Source of the DNA: Streptomyces viridochromogenes
GTDB lineage: Bacteria; Actinomycetota; Actinomycetes; Streptomycetales; Streptomycetaceae
Direction: 5' to 3'
NCBI RefSeq assembly: GCF_001270495.1
Contig: NZ_LGUR01000196.1
Span: 1-64,000 of the forward strand
Length of the DNA stretch: 64,000 bases
Below the pieces are notes generated by a model. The model was not told where the DNA came from. It saw only the letters and a list, made by a program, of their open reading frames with translations, and made no database searches. The translations under genes and the position numbers were made by a program. Each line of letters opens with the position of its first letter. Position 1 is the stretch's first letter. This document shows, one piece after another, positions 42,534 through 50,570 of the stretch.

Positions 42534-42712
42534 CGTCCGGCCACCACCCGGCGGGCGGCGACGGCGGCGAGCGCGGCCACGGCGGCGACGCCCGCGCCGA
42601 CCACGAGTTCCAGCGTGTCCACGGCGGTGATGAGGACCAGCCACAGCAGGGCGAGCGCGGCCCACCAGGCCAGGAACTCGGCTGCGGCGAGCAGCGTTGT
42701 ACGCCGGTCCAT
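42530..42712 (-). CDS. Short MrpE-like membrane protein
   Basis: A 60-residue protein with two helices (FLAWWAALALLWLVLI and ELVVGAGVAAVAALAAVAA). This resembles the N-terminal membrane part of MrpE/MnhE, whose usual C-terminal cytoplasmic domain is missing. It is the first gene of the antiporter operon and overlaps the next by 4 nt. The ATG at 42712 has GGAGG eight bases upstream. Confidence 0.65.
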   Translation of the reverse strand: MDRRTTLLAAAEFLAWWAALALLWLVLITAVDTLELVVGAGVAAVAALAAVAARRVVAGR

Positions 42713-42938
42713 GCACGCCACCTCCGCGGGTCGAATGTCCGTTACTTCCGTTCCGCGTCATCCAAACACCGCCTCGGACGACAGGGGCGGCGGCGCGCGC
42801 GGGCCTCCGCCCGGAGTGCCCCGACAGCGTGAAGGAAAACCGTGGGCGGCCGTGACCGGGAGCCGCACGAGGGGCATCGTGGCGCCGGTCCGGGGTAATC
42901 CCCTTACTACGAAGGGAAGTTGAAGACTGGAGGATCGC

Positions 42939-43640
42939 ATGGCCCGTGGAACCCCACGTTCGCGTGCCGCTTTGCACCCCGGCACTCCCAAGTCCGCAGG
43001 CGCCACCAAATCGGGGGGCGGTGCCAAGTCGGCGGGCACCAAGTCGGCCGGCAGCGCGAAGTCCCGAGGCACCGCCAAGGCCGCGGTCGGCGCCAAGTCC
43101 CGGCGCGCCACCCGGCGCGCCACCAAGTCCGAGCGCACCGCCAAGCCCACGCCGCCCGCGCGATCCGAGCGGCACCCGTTGCGCTTCCTCGCCCGTCTGC
43201 TGGCGATGGTGTGCGCCTTCGCGTTCATGGTCGCCTTCGCCGTGGTCCTGGCGAAGCTCACCTTGCAGCCCTCCCCGGCGTCGGAGGCCCTGACGCACAC
43301 GAACCTGCGGCCGGGCCGCTCGCTGCGGGCGTATCTGGACCAGCCCGAACTGCGTGACGCAGTCCGGCAGATCGGGGGCAATCTGCTGCTGGGCGTTCCG
43401 TTCGGCATCCTGGTTCCCGTCGTCGCCCCGAGGACGCGCGGCGTCCTGCGGGTACTCCTGCTGACGGCGACCGTCATGCTCCTCGTCGAGTTCGCCCAGG
43501 GCGCCTTGGTCACGGGGCGCGCTTTCGACATCGACGACGTCATCCTCAACACCACCGGGGCCCTGATCGGATACCTCCTGCTGGGACGGCGACTGAGCCG
43601 CGCGGTGCACGCGCGGGGGCCGCGCGCCGAGAAGGCGTAG
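42939..43640 (+). CDS. VanZ-family membrane protein with Lys/Ala/Ser-rich N-terminus
   Basis: A 233-residue protein. Residues about 15-80 are low-complexity Lys/Ala/Ser/Gly with repeated AKSAGTKSAG-like units, similar in composition to histone H1 tails. The rest is VanZ-like with four helices (FLARLLAMVCAFAFMVAFAV; NLLLGVPFGILVPVV; FAQGALVTGRAFDIDDVILNTTGALIGYLLL). VanZ confers low-level teicoplanin resistance in enterococci, but most homologues have unknown function. The ATG has GGAGG upstream. Confidence 0.85.
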   Translation: MARGTPRSRAALHPGTPKSAGATKSGGGAKSAGTKSAGSAKSRGTAKAAVGAKSRRATRRATKSERTAKPTPPARSERHPLRFLARLLAMVCAFAFMVAFAVVLAKLTLQPSPASEALTHTNLRPGRSLRAYLDQPELRDAVRQIGGNLLLGVPFGILVPVVAPRTRGVLRVLLLTATVMLLVEFAQGALVTGRAFDIDDVILNTTGALIGYLLLGRRLSRAVHARGPRAEKA

Positions 43641-43657
43641 GGCCTGTCCGGCGGGCC

Positions 43658-44434
43658 CTACCGCAGGACCAACTGGACGATGGCCACCGTGCCGACCACC
43701 ACGATGAACGTGCGCAGCACGGCAGGGCGCAGGCGGCGCCCTGCCGTGGCCCCGAGATGGCCGCCGGCCGCGGACCCGATCGCGAGGAGGGCCACGGCCG
43801 TCCAGTCGAAGTCCGCGACGACGAGGAAGAAGAGGGCGGCGACGGAGTTGACCACGGCGACGAGCACGTTCTTGACCGCGGTGAGGCGTTGCAGCCCGTC
43901 GTCGAGGAGCATGCCCATCAGGGCGACGTAGATGATGCCCTGGGCAGCGGAGAAGTAGCCGCCGTAGACGCTGGCCAGGGTCAGTCCGACGAGCAGCAGG
44001 GGGCCGCCGTCGGGGCGCGTGGACCTCCCCTTCCGTGCCCGGCGACCGCGCACCCTCTTGCTGATCAGCGGCTGGAGGGCGACCAGCACGAGTGCGAGCC
44101 CCACCAGAACCGGCACGATCCGTTCGAACGCCGAGGCGGGCAGGGCGAGGAGCAGCGCGGCCCCGGCGAGCCCGCCGAGTAGGGCGCCGGCGCTCCACTT
44201 CAGGACGCGGCGGCGCTGGCCGCGCAGTTCCGCGCGGTACCCGATGGCTCCGCTGATCGAGCCCGGGATCAGACCGAGCGCGTTGGAGACCGTGGCGGTG
44301 ACCGGCGGCAGGCCCGTGGCGAGCAGGACGGGAAACGAGATCAGCGTCCCCGACCCGACGGCGGCGTTGACGGCTCCGGCGGCCATGCCCGCGCCCAGGA
44401 TCGCGAGCAGTTCACCGATGTGTGCGGCGTTCAT
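43658..44434 (-). CDS. TauE/SafE-family sulfite or sulfonate exporter
   Basis: A 258-residue, about eight-helix membrane protein. AGMAAGAVNAAVGSGTLISFPVLLATGLPPVTATVSNALGLIPG is the first repeat; LASVYGGYFSAAQGIIYVALMG begins the second. Family members export sulfite, sulfoacetate or other organosulfur anions. The ATG at 44434 is the family start. Confidence 0.92.
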   Translation of the reverse strand: MNAAHIGELLAILGAGMAAGAVNAAVGSGTLISFPVLLATGLPPVTATVSNALGLIPGSISGAIGYRAELRGQRRRVLKWSAGALLGGLAGAALLLALPASAFERIVPVLVGLALVLVALQPLISKRVRGRRARKGRSTRPDGGPLLLVGLTLASVYGGYFSAAQGIIYVALMGMLLDDGLQRLTAVKNVLVAVVNSVAALFFLVVADFDWTAVALLAIGSAAGGHLGATAGRRLRPAVLRTFIVVVGTVAIVQLVLR

Positions 44435-44531
44435 GGCGAGAAGCCTAGGAATTCGACGGTTCGGTGGTGGACGAAGGATGGTGGCGGGCGAGCACACCCG
44501 GCCCGATCAACTCCTGGTCCGCACCAAGGTA

Positions 44532-44560
44532 TTGACGCCCTCTTATCTCACTCCTTAAAT
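44532..44560 (+). promoter_or_regulatory. Housekeeping-type promoter for the GH16 gene
   Basis: TTGACG (44532-44537) and TTAAAT (44555-44560) are separated by 17 bp, a good sigma-HrdB promoter 75 bp upstream of the GH16 start codon. Confidence 0.7.
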
Positions 44561-44634
44561 CAAGTGGCGACATCTTCACCCCCCACCTCGGTCGGCGCAC
44601 CCGTGTATCGGGGCGCCGTACGGAAGGGAGCACG

Positions 44635-45864
44635 ATGGCCTCCCCACGCCTGCTCCGCACGTGTCTGCTCGCCGCCCTGTCGGCCGTCCTGGTCGCGTCC
44701 GCCGAGATCGGGCCCGCGCAGGCGGATCCGCCGGAGGTCGCGGCCGCCGCCGTGACGTTCTCCGACTCCTTCGACGGGCCCGCGGGCGCCGCGGTCGACT
44801 CGACGAAGTGGCAGATCGAGACCGGCGACAACGTCAACAACCACGAGCGGCAGTACTACACCTCGGGCAACAAGAACGCGGCGCTGGACGGCCAGGGCCG
44901 TCTGGTGATCACGGCGCGCCGCGAGAACCCCGCCAACTACCAGTGCTGGTACGGCACTTGCCAGTACACCTCGGCCCGGCTGAACACCGCCGGGAAGTTC
45001 AACGCCCAGTACGGGCATGTCGAGGCGCGGCTGAAGGTGCCGCGCGGGCAGGGCATGTGGCCCGCGTTCTGGATGCTCGGCACACCGGTCGACTGGCCGG
45101 ATTCGGGTGAGATCGACATCATGGAGAACGTCGGCTTCGAGCCCTCGACCGTGCACGGCACGATCCACGGCCCCGGCTACTCCGGGTCGGGCGGCATAGG
45201 GGCCGCCTACTCCCTCCCCAACGGGCAGGCCTTCGCCGACGCCTTCCACACCTTCGCCGTCGACTGGGCGCCCGACTCGATCACCTGGTCCGTGGACGGC
45301 AACGTCTACCAGCGCCGTACCCCCGCCGACCTGGGCGGCAGGCAGTGGGTCTTCAACAAGCCGTTCTTCCTGATCCTGAACCTCGCGGTCGGCGGCTACT
45401 GGCCCGGCGACCCGGACGGCTCCACGGTCTTTCCGCAGCAACTGGTGGTGGACCACGTCTCGGTGACCACCGGCGACAGCCCCGCCGGGGGCGCGATCCG
45501 GGGACTGGCCGGAAAGTGTGTGGACGTGGCCGGGGCGAACTCCGTCAATGGCACACCCGTCCAGCTCCACGACTGCAACGGCAGCGCCGCCCAGCGCTGG
45601 ACCGTGGGCTCGGACGGCACGCTCCGCGCGCTCGGCAAGTGCCTGGACGCCACCGGCAACGGCACCGCGGACGGCACGCCCGTCCAGCTGTGGGACTGCA
45701 CGGGCGGCCCCAACCAGAGATGGGCCGTCAGCTCGGCACGCGACATCGTCAACCCGCAAGCCGACAAGTGCCTCGACGTGACCGGCAACAACACGGCCAA
45801 CGGCACCCGGCTGCAGATCTGGACCTGCACGGGCGGCGGCAACCAGAAATGGACGGTCGGCTGA
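44635..45864 (+). CDS. Secreted GH16 beta-1,3-glucanase with ricin-type CBM13
   Basis: A 409-residue enzyme. Sec signal peptide (1-30); GH16 jelly roll (about 42-280) with catalytic GEIDIMENVG holding the two Glu and Asp; a C-terminal beta-trefoil (about 285-409) with three QxW-type repeats (QRW, QRW, QKW). It hydrolyses laminarin-like beta-1,3-glucans such as fungal cell walls; the trefoil binds sugar. The upstream promoter is near-consensus. Confidence 0.95.
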   Translation: MASPRLLRTCLLAALSAVLVASAEIGPAQADPPEVAAAAVTFSDSFDGPAGAAVDSTKWQIETGDNVNNHERQYYTSGNKNAALDGQGRLVITARRENPANYQCWYGTCQYTSARLNTAGKFNAQYGHVEARLKVPRGQGMWPAFWMLGTPVDWPDSGEIDIMENVGFEPSTVHGTIHGPGYSGSGGIGAAYSLPNGQAFADAFHTFAVDWAPDSITWSVDGNVYQRRTPADLGGRQWVFNKPFFLILNLAVGGYWPGDPDGSTVFPQQLVVDHVSVTTGDSPAGGAIRGLAGKCVDVAGANSVNGTPVQLHDCNGSAAQRWTVGSDGTLRALGKCLDATGNGTADGTPVQLWDCTGGPNQRWAVSSARDIVNPQADKCLDVTGNNTANGTRLQIWTCTGGGNQKWTVG

Positions 45865-45877
45865 CCCGGCCGGCCGG

Positions 45878-46114
45878 CTACCGGTGGTGCCAGGTGAACT
45901 TGTCTCCGCCGACCCAGCGGACCACCTCCGGGTCGTCCAGGTCGTGCACCGTGATGCCGAAGGCGGCGGCGTACTCCAGGACGTCGGTGATGGTCCTCGC
46001 CTGACCGACGACCATGCCGTCGATCTCCATGATGCGGAACGGAGGCGTACCCGGCTGAACCCCGAGCACCATGATCCGCGGGTGTGACATGTGCGGGCTC
46101 GCGATTTCGGTCAT
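45878..46114 (-). CDS. Small conserved protein of unknown function
   Basis: A 78-residue soluble protein: PRIMVLGVQPGTPPFRIMEIDGMVVGQARTITDVLEYAAAFGITVHDLDD. The order of beta strands and helices suggests a compact alpha/beta fold. I recognise the type from streptomycetes without known function. The ATG at 46114 is followed by another in-frame ATG (MSHPRI). It converges with the GH16 gene, 13 bp apart. Confidence 0.7.
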   Translation of the reverse strand: MTEIASPHMSHPRIMVLGVQPGTPPFRIMEIDGMVVGQARTITDVLEYAAAFGITVHDLDDPEVVRWVGGDKFTWHHR

Positions 46115-46244
46115 GCATAGAGCGTAGAGCGCAACCCGCGTCAACGGTTCCTTCAGGCCACGCCCGCCGACGGGAGGGCCCACCCTCCGCCCGCCCGTCG
46201 TGCGGCGCCGGTGAGCCTGGGGAACTCTGGAGGAGGAGGTGGCG

Positions 46245-47291
46245 ATGGACCCCGTCGAGGCCCTGGAGCGGATCGCCTTCCTGCTGGAGCGGGCCCTGGC
46301 GCCGACCTACCGCGTCCGCGCCTTCCGGACGGCGGCCCGCGTGCTGGCCGGACTGCCCGAGGGCGAGGTGCGCGAGCGGGCGGAGGCCGGGTCGCTGGAG
46401 TCGCTCAAGGGCGTCGGCCCGAAGACGGCCCAGGTGGTCCGGGAGGCACTGGCCGGCGCGACGCCGGGCTATCTGGAGAAGCTGGAGGGCGAGGCCGGGG
46501 AGTCCGGCGGGCCCGACGCCCGGGTCGGCGGGCGGCTGCGGGCGCTGCTGCGCGGGGACTGCCATCTGCACTCCGACTGGTCGGACGGCGGCAGCCCGAT
46601 CGAGGAGATGGCCAGGACGGCGGCCGAACTCGGGCACGAGTGGGCGGCGCTGACCGATCACTCGCCGCGGCTGACCGTGGCCCGCGGGCTGTCTCCCGAG
46701 CGGCTGCGCGAGCAGCTGGACGTGGTGGCGGGGCTGAACGAGACCTGGGCGCCGTTCCGGCTGCTCACCGGCATCGAGTGCGACATCCTGGAGGACGGCT
46801 CGCTGGACCAGGAACCGGAGCTGCTGGACCGGCTGGACGTCGTGGTGGTGTCCGTGCACTCCAAGCTGCGCATGGACGCCCGCGCCATGACCCGGCGCAT
46901 GGTGGCCGCCGTACGCGATCCGCACGCGGATGTGCTGGGGCACTGCACGGGCAGGCTGGTGACCGGGCGGGGGCGGCCCGAGTCGGAGTTCGACGCGGAC
47001 GAGGTGTTCACCGCGTGCGCGCAGTCGGGCACGGCCGTGGAGATCAACAGCCGTCCGGAACGGCTGGACCCACCGCGCCGGCTGCTGCGCAGGGCCGTCG
47101 AGGCGGGCGTGCTGTTCTCGATCGACACCGACGCGCACGCACCGGGCCAGCTGGACTGGCAGATCCTCGGCTGTGCCCGCGCGGAGGAGTGCGGGGCGCC
47201 GGCCGAGCGGGTGGTGAACACCTGGGGCCTGGCGGAACTGCTGGCCTGGACCCACGAGGGCCGTACACCGGCCCGAGTGGCGGGCGTCTGA
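46245..47291 (+). CDS. PHP-domain phosphoesterase with HhH N-terminus (PolX-like)
   Basis: A 348-residue protein. The N-terminal about 85 residues have the helical lyase-like region of family-X polymerases with helix-hairpin-helix SLKGVGPKTAQVV. The PHP domain (about 105-345) has DCHLHSDWSDGGSP, ALTDHSPR, GIECDIL, VSVHSK, LGHCTGR and SIDTDAHAP, supplying the metal ligands. The polymerase palm is absent, so it is not a full PolX. It may process DNA ends or act as a histidinol-phosphatase-like phosphoesterase. The ATG has AGGAGG eight bases upstream; a GTG two codons earlier overlaps that site. Confidence 0.88.
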   Translation: MDPVEALERIAFLLERALAPTYRVRAFRTAARVLAGLPEGEVRERAEAGSLESLKGVGPKTAQVVREALAGATPGYLEKLEGEAGESGGPDARVGGRLRALLRGDCHLHSDWSDGGSPIEEMARTAAELGHEWAALTDHSPRLTVARGLSPERLREQLDVVAGLNETWAPFRLLTGIECDILEDGSLDQEPELLDRLDVVVVSVHSKLRMDARAMTRRMVAAVRDPHADVLGHCTGRLVTGRGRPESEFDADEVFTACAQSGTAVEINSRPERLDPPRRLLRRAVEAGVLFSIDTDAHAPGQLDWQILGCARAEECGAPAERVVNTWGLAELLAWTHEGRTPARVAGV

Positions 47292-47345
47292 CGTGGTACT
47301 CGTGCGGCAGGAGCGGGAACGAGACGCGCGAGGAAGGGGCGGCAC

Positions 47346-48044
47346 ATGGAACGGGCGGCCGTGTTCGACGTCGACGGCACCCTCGTCGACACCAACCACC
47401 TCCATGTGACGACCTGGTGGGAGGCGTTCCGGCAGGCGGGTCACCAGGTGCCCATGCACGCCGTCCACCGGGCCGTGGGCCTGGGCTCCACCGATCTGAT
47501 CGCCCACCTCCTCGGAGACGACCGGGACAAGGACCGGGACGCCGAGTTGAGCGCCGCCCACAAGGCCCTGTACGGCCAGTTCTTCGACCGGCTGCCCCCG
47601 CTGCGCGACGCGGGCCGGCTGCTGCGGCGTCTCCAGCACCAGGGCTGGCGCGTCGTCCTCGCGACCTCGGCGGGGGGCGCGGAGCTGTCCGCGCTGCGCC
47701 GGGCGATCGCCGCGGACGACGCGATCACGGCCACGGCGAGCGCCGACGACGTCGAGGAGGGCAAGCCCGCACCGGAGCCCGTCGAGCACGCCCTGGAACT
47801 GGCCGGGGTGCCCGCCGAGCGCGCGGTCTTCGTCGGCGACACCGTGTGGGACATGCGGGCCGGCACCCTGGCCGGGGTGCGTTGTGTGGGCGTCCTGTGC
47901 GGCGGCATCCCCCGCGCCGACCTGCTGGACGCGGGCGCGCAGGCGGTCTACGAGGACCCGGCCCACCTGCTGGCGACCCTGGCGGACAGCCCCCTGGCCG
48001 ACGTGCCCGGCGGCCCGGACACGCACACCGGACGACTCGTGTGA
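47346..48044 (+). CDS. HAD-superfamily phosphatase
   Basis: A 232-residue HAD hydrolase: motif I FDVDGTLVDT, motif II LATSAGG, motif III GKPAPE with Lys, motif IV GDTVWDM. It resembles phosphoglycolate or beta-phosphoglucomutase-like enzymes; the substrate is unknown. It follows the PHP gene by 54 bp on the same strand. Confidence 0.92.
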   Translation: MERAAVFDVDGTLVDTNHLHVTTWWEAFRQAGHQVPMHAVHRAVGLGSTDLIAHLLGDDRDKDRDAELSAAHKALYGQFFDRLPPLRDAGRLLRRLQHQGWRVVLATSAGGAELSALRRAIAADDAITATASADDVEEGKPAPEPVEHALELAGVPAERAVFVGDTVWDMRAGTLAGVRCVGVLCGGIPRADLLDAGAQAVYEDPAHLLATLADSPLADVPGGPDTHTGRLV

Positions 48045-48095
48045 CGGTGATACGACGGCGATCGGTACGACAGCCAGAGCCTCGGGGGTGCCCGC

Positions 48096-49235
48096 GTGAT
48101 CGACACGCTACGGCGGGAAGGGAACTACGTCGGCCGGGCCGCGGGGGCGGCTTGGCGCGGGCCGGGCCGGGAGCGGGACCTGGTCGTACAGTCGCTCAAG
48201 GCGGCGGGCGCGGCACTGCTCGCCTGGCTCGTGGGGAGCGTGTGGCTGGGTGATCCGATGGCCCTGATGGCGTCCTGGGCCGCCCTGCTCCTGGTGCAGG
48301 CCACCGTGTACAGCTCACTGCTCCGGGCGGCGCAGCAGTTCGCGGCGATCTGTGCCGGGACCGTGCTGGCGTCGGCCGCGCTGGCGGTCACCGGGAGCAC
48401 CCTGGGCGCGCTGGCCCTGTCGGTCCCCGTGCTGATGCTGCTGGCCAACTGGCCGCGCTTCGGCGACCAGGGCGTCTTCGGCGCGACCACCGCGCTGTTC
48501 ACCCTGGCCACGGGGGCCGCCGGGGCGTCCGCCGTCGGGCACCGGGTCGGGCAGGCCGCTCTCGGCGCGGTGATCGGGGTGGCCGTCAACGCGCTCGTGC
48601 TGCCGCCGATCCATCTGCGGGACGTGTGGGAGAACCTCGCGGCGCTGGCCCGGGAGGCGGGGGACCTCCTGCACACCGTGGCCGCGGACCTGCGGGCCAC
48701 CGAGTGGACCGCGCAGAGCGCGGCCGGCTGGTCGAGTGCGGCCGCGCGTCTGGAGCACCGGCTGGAGACACTGCACTGCGCACGGCGCTGGAGCCGGGAG
48801 AGCCTGCGGCTGACCTCCGGACCCCTGCGCGGGTTCCGGCGTCCCGCCGCGCCGGCGCCGCCGGAGGCGGAGGACGAACGCTGGAGCCGTGTCACCGGGC
48901 ACCTCAGGGCGCTCACCCGGACCCTGGTCGTCGCGGCCGACGAGGACCGCACGCCGCTGCCACCCCACGGGCCGGCGCTGCACACGTACGCCCGGCTGCT
49001 GGAGCTGATCGGCGACGCGTGTCACGCGGAGAGCCGCCGTCTGCTGGGCACGGTCGATGCCGACGGAACGGACGACGAGGTCGAGGCCGCGATGGCTCGG
49101 CTGCACCAGGAGCTGCAGGACGGGCTGCGGGAGCACGCCGGGCAGGGGGCGGCCCGGACCACGGTCCTCGGGACCCTGCTGCTCCAGGCCGAGAACGTGT
49201 GGAGCGAGACCGTTCCGGCAGGTCAGCGGGGGTGA
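48096..49235 (+). CDS. FUSC/aromatic-acid exporter family protein
   Basis: A 379-residue protein. Six or so helices in the N-terminal half (LKAAGAALLAWLVGSVWL; MALMASWAALLLVQATVYSSLLRAA; GALALSVPVLMLLANW) and a long helical cytoplasmic C-terminal part, as in FUSC/ArAE transporters related to AaeB. Substrate unknown. It starts at GTG with a GGGGGTG ribosome-like region. A second FUSC protein is encoded at 60846. Confidence 0.88.
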   Translation: MIDTLRREGNYVGRAAGAAWRGPGRERDLVVQSLKAAGAALLAWLVGSVWLGDPMALMASWAALLLVQATVYSSLLRAAQQFAAICAGTVLASAALAVTGSTLGALALSVPVLMLLANWPRFGDQGVFGATTALFTLATGAAGASAVGHRVGQAALGAVIGVAVNALVLPPIHLRDVWENLAALAREAGDLLHTVAADLRATEWTAQSAAGWSSAAARLEHRLETLHCARRWSRESLRLTSGPLRGFRRPAAPAPPEAEDERWSRVTGHLRALTRTLVVAADEDRTPLPPHGPALHTYARLLELIGDACHAESRRLLGTVDADGTDDEVEAAMARLHQELQDGLREHAGQGAARTTVLGTLLLQAENVWSETVPAGQRG

Positions 49236-49266
49236 CACAGATCACCTGGCCTCCGTCCCCCGCGCC

Positions 49267-49292
49267 GGAACACCACAAGGTCGTTGCCCGTT
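49267..49292 (+). promoter_or_regulatory. SigR-like promoter for the candidate RNA
   Basis: GGAAC (49267-49271), an 18-bp spacer, then GTT (49290-49292) resembles the GGAAT-N18-GTT promoter of the oxidative-stress sigma factor SigR. A start 7-10 bp later would fall right at the 5' side of the RNA's closing stem. Confidence 0.4.
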
Positions 49293-49298
49293 GAACCA

Positions 49299-49462
49299 CA
49301 CGTGGGTGCGGATGGGACAGTGTCCCCGGGCCTCACCTTTTGCCCACAGGGACGATCGTTCGGCTGAAGCCCTGTGGAGCCTTTCGCCGAGAGGCGACCG
49401 CCATCCGCACCCACCTCTGACCGCCCCGACCGTGATTCCCCCGTCCGGTCGGGGCTTTCTCC
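49299..49462 (+). ncRNA. Candidate structured non-coding RNA (possibly 6S-like)
   Basis: A 14-bp perfect closing stem joins 49302-49315 (GTGGGTGCGGATGG) to 49401-49414 (CCATCCGCACCCAC), 85 nt apart. Inside, CCACAGGG pairs with CCCTGTGG (about 49343-49350 and 49369-49376), and TCGCC with GGCGA forms a small hairpin on the 3' side. A terminator hairpin with T-run follows. Long closing stem, internal bubble with a 3'-side hairpin and terminal stem recall 6S RNA, though this is shorter than usual. No coding bias. The published S. coelicolor 6S-like RNA lies beside an oxidoreductase gene, and an SDR follows here; orthology is unchecked. Ends are approximate. Confidence 0.6.
49424..49454 (+). terminator. 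Intrinsic terminator of the candidate RNA
   Basis: CCCCGACCG (49424-49432) and CGGTCGGGG (49446-49454) form a 9-bp stem with a C-rich loop, followed by CTTTCTCCTGT. It is the most classical intrinsic terminator seen in the window. Confidence 0.8.
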
Positions 49463-49489
49463 TGTCCGGGCGCGCGCTGCCGGGTCGCC

Positions 49490-49520
49490 TTGACTTCGAG
49501 AGCACTCCAATTCGTAGCGT
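49490..49520 (+). promoter_or_regulatory. MerR-type promoter for the SDR gene
   Basis: TTGACT (49490-49495) and TAGCGT (49515-49520) are separated by 19 bp, the over-long spacer typical of MerR-activated promoters. The spacer contains an imperfect dyad, TTCGAGAGCACTCCAA (12 of 16 positions symmetric). The ATG comes 8 bp after the -10 element, so the transcript is probably leaderless. Confidence 0.65.
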
Positions 49521-49527
49521 TCCCGGC

Positions 49528-50490
49528 ATGAGCACTGCACAGCACAAGATCGGCTCCGGCTTCGGGGCGACCAGCACCGCCGACGACGTCCTCCACGGCA
49601 TCGACCTGACCGGGAAGCTCGCGCTCGTGACCGGCGGCTACTCGGGCCTCGGCCTGGAGACCACCCGGGCCCTCACCAAGGCGGGCGCCCGGGTCGTCGT
49701 CCCCGCCCGCCGCCGGGCCGCCGCCGAGGAGGCTCTGACCGGCTTCACCGGAGTCGAGGTGGACGAACTGGACCTCGGCGACCTGGAGAGCGTGCGCGGC
49801 TTCGCCGAGCGGTTCCTCGACTCGGCACGCACGATCGACATCGTGATCGACAACGCCGGGATCATGGCCTGCCCGGAGACCCGGGTGGGACCCGGCTGGG
49901 AGGCCCAGTTCGCGACCAACCACCTCGGTCACTTCGCCCTGGTCAACCGTCTGTGGCCGGCGATCGAGCCCGGGGGCGCCCGCGTCGTCTCGGTGTCCTC
50001 GCGCGCCCACCACTTCTCCGGCATGCGCTGGGACGACGTCCACTGGCGGGACGGCTACGACAAGTGGGAGGCGTACGGGCAGGCGAAGACGGCGAACGTC
50101 CTGTTCGCCGTCCACCTCGACAAGCTCGGCGCCGACCACGGCGTACGGGCCTTCTCACTCCACCCGGGCGGCATCCTCACCCCCTTGCAGCGCCACCTCC
50201 CCAAGGAGGAGATGGTGGAGCGCGGCTGGATCGACGAGCAGGGCAACCCGCTCAACCCCGAGGGCTTCAAGTCCCCGGCGCAGGGCGCCGCCACCCAGGT
50301 GTGGGCCGCGACCTCGCCGCAGCTGGACGGCATGGGCGGTGTCTACCTGGAGGACTGCGACATCGCCGAGTCCGCGGCCGACGGCGACGCGCGCGGCGGT
50401 GTCAAGGACTGGGCGGTCGACCCGGAGCAGGCGGCGCGGCTGTGGACGCTGTCGGCGGAGCTGAGCGGTGTGAACGCGTTCGCCGCGTAG
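49528..50490 (+). CDS. Short-chain dehydrogenase/reductase (SDR)
   Basis: A 320-residue NADP-type reductase. TGGYSGLGLE is the cofactor loop, DNAGIMA the strand-4 motif, SVSSRAHH carries the Ser, and YGQAK the Tyr-x3-Lys. It belongs to the group of large SDRs resembling retinol or WW-domain oxidoreductases. No ribosome site precedes the ATG; a MerR-type promoter places the start just upstream, so it is likely leaderless. Substrate unknown. Confidence 0.93.
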   Translation: MSTAQHKIGSGFGATSTADDVLHGIDLTGKLALVTGGYSGLGLETTRALTKAGARVVVPARRRAAAEEALTGFTGVEVDELDLGDLESVRGFAERFLDSARTIDIVIDNAGIMACPETRVGPGWEAQFATNHLGHFALVNRLWPAIEPGGARVVSVSSRAHHFSGMRWDDVHWRDGYDKWEAYGQAKTANVLFAVHLDKLGADHGVRAFSLHPGGILTPLQRHLPKEEMVERGWIDEQGNPLNPEGFKSPAQGAATQVWAATSPQLDGMGGVYLEDCDIAESAADGDARGGVKDWAVDPEQAARLWTLSAELSGVNAFAA

Positions 50491-50570
50491 CTCGCGGGCC
50501 CGGAGCGTGCGAGCGCCACGGAGCGGGGTACTCGGACGCTCCCGTCCCCGCTCTTCGGGAGGAGCCGCAG

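Noticed and set aside
45396..48026. 876-codon minus-strand open frame
   Set aside because: Spans antisense of the GH16, PHP and HAD genes, which have clear catalytic motifs on the plus strand.
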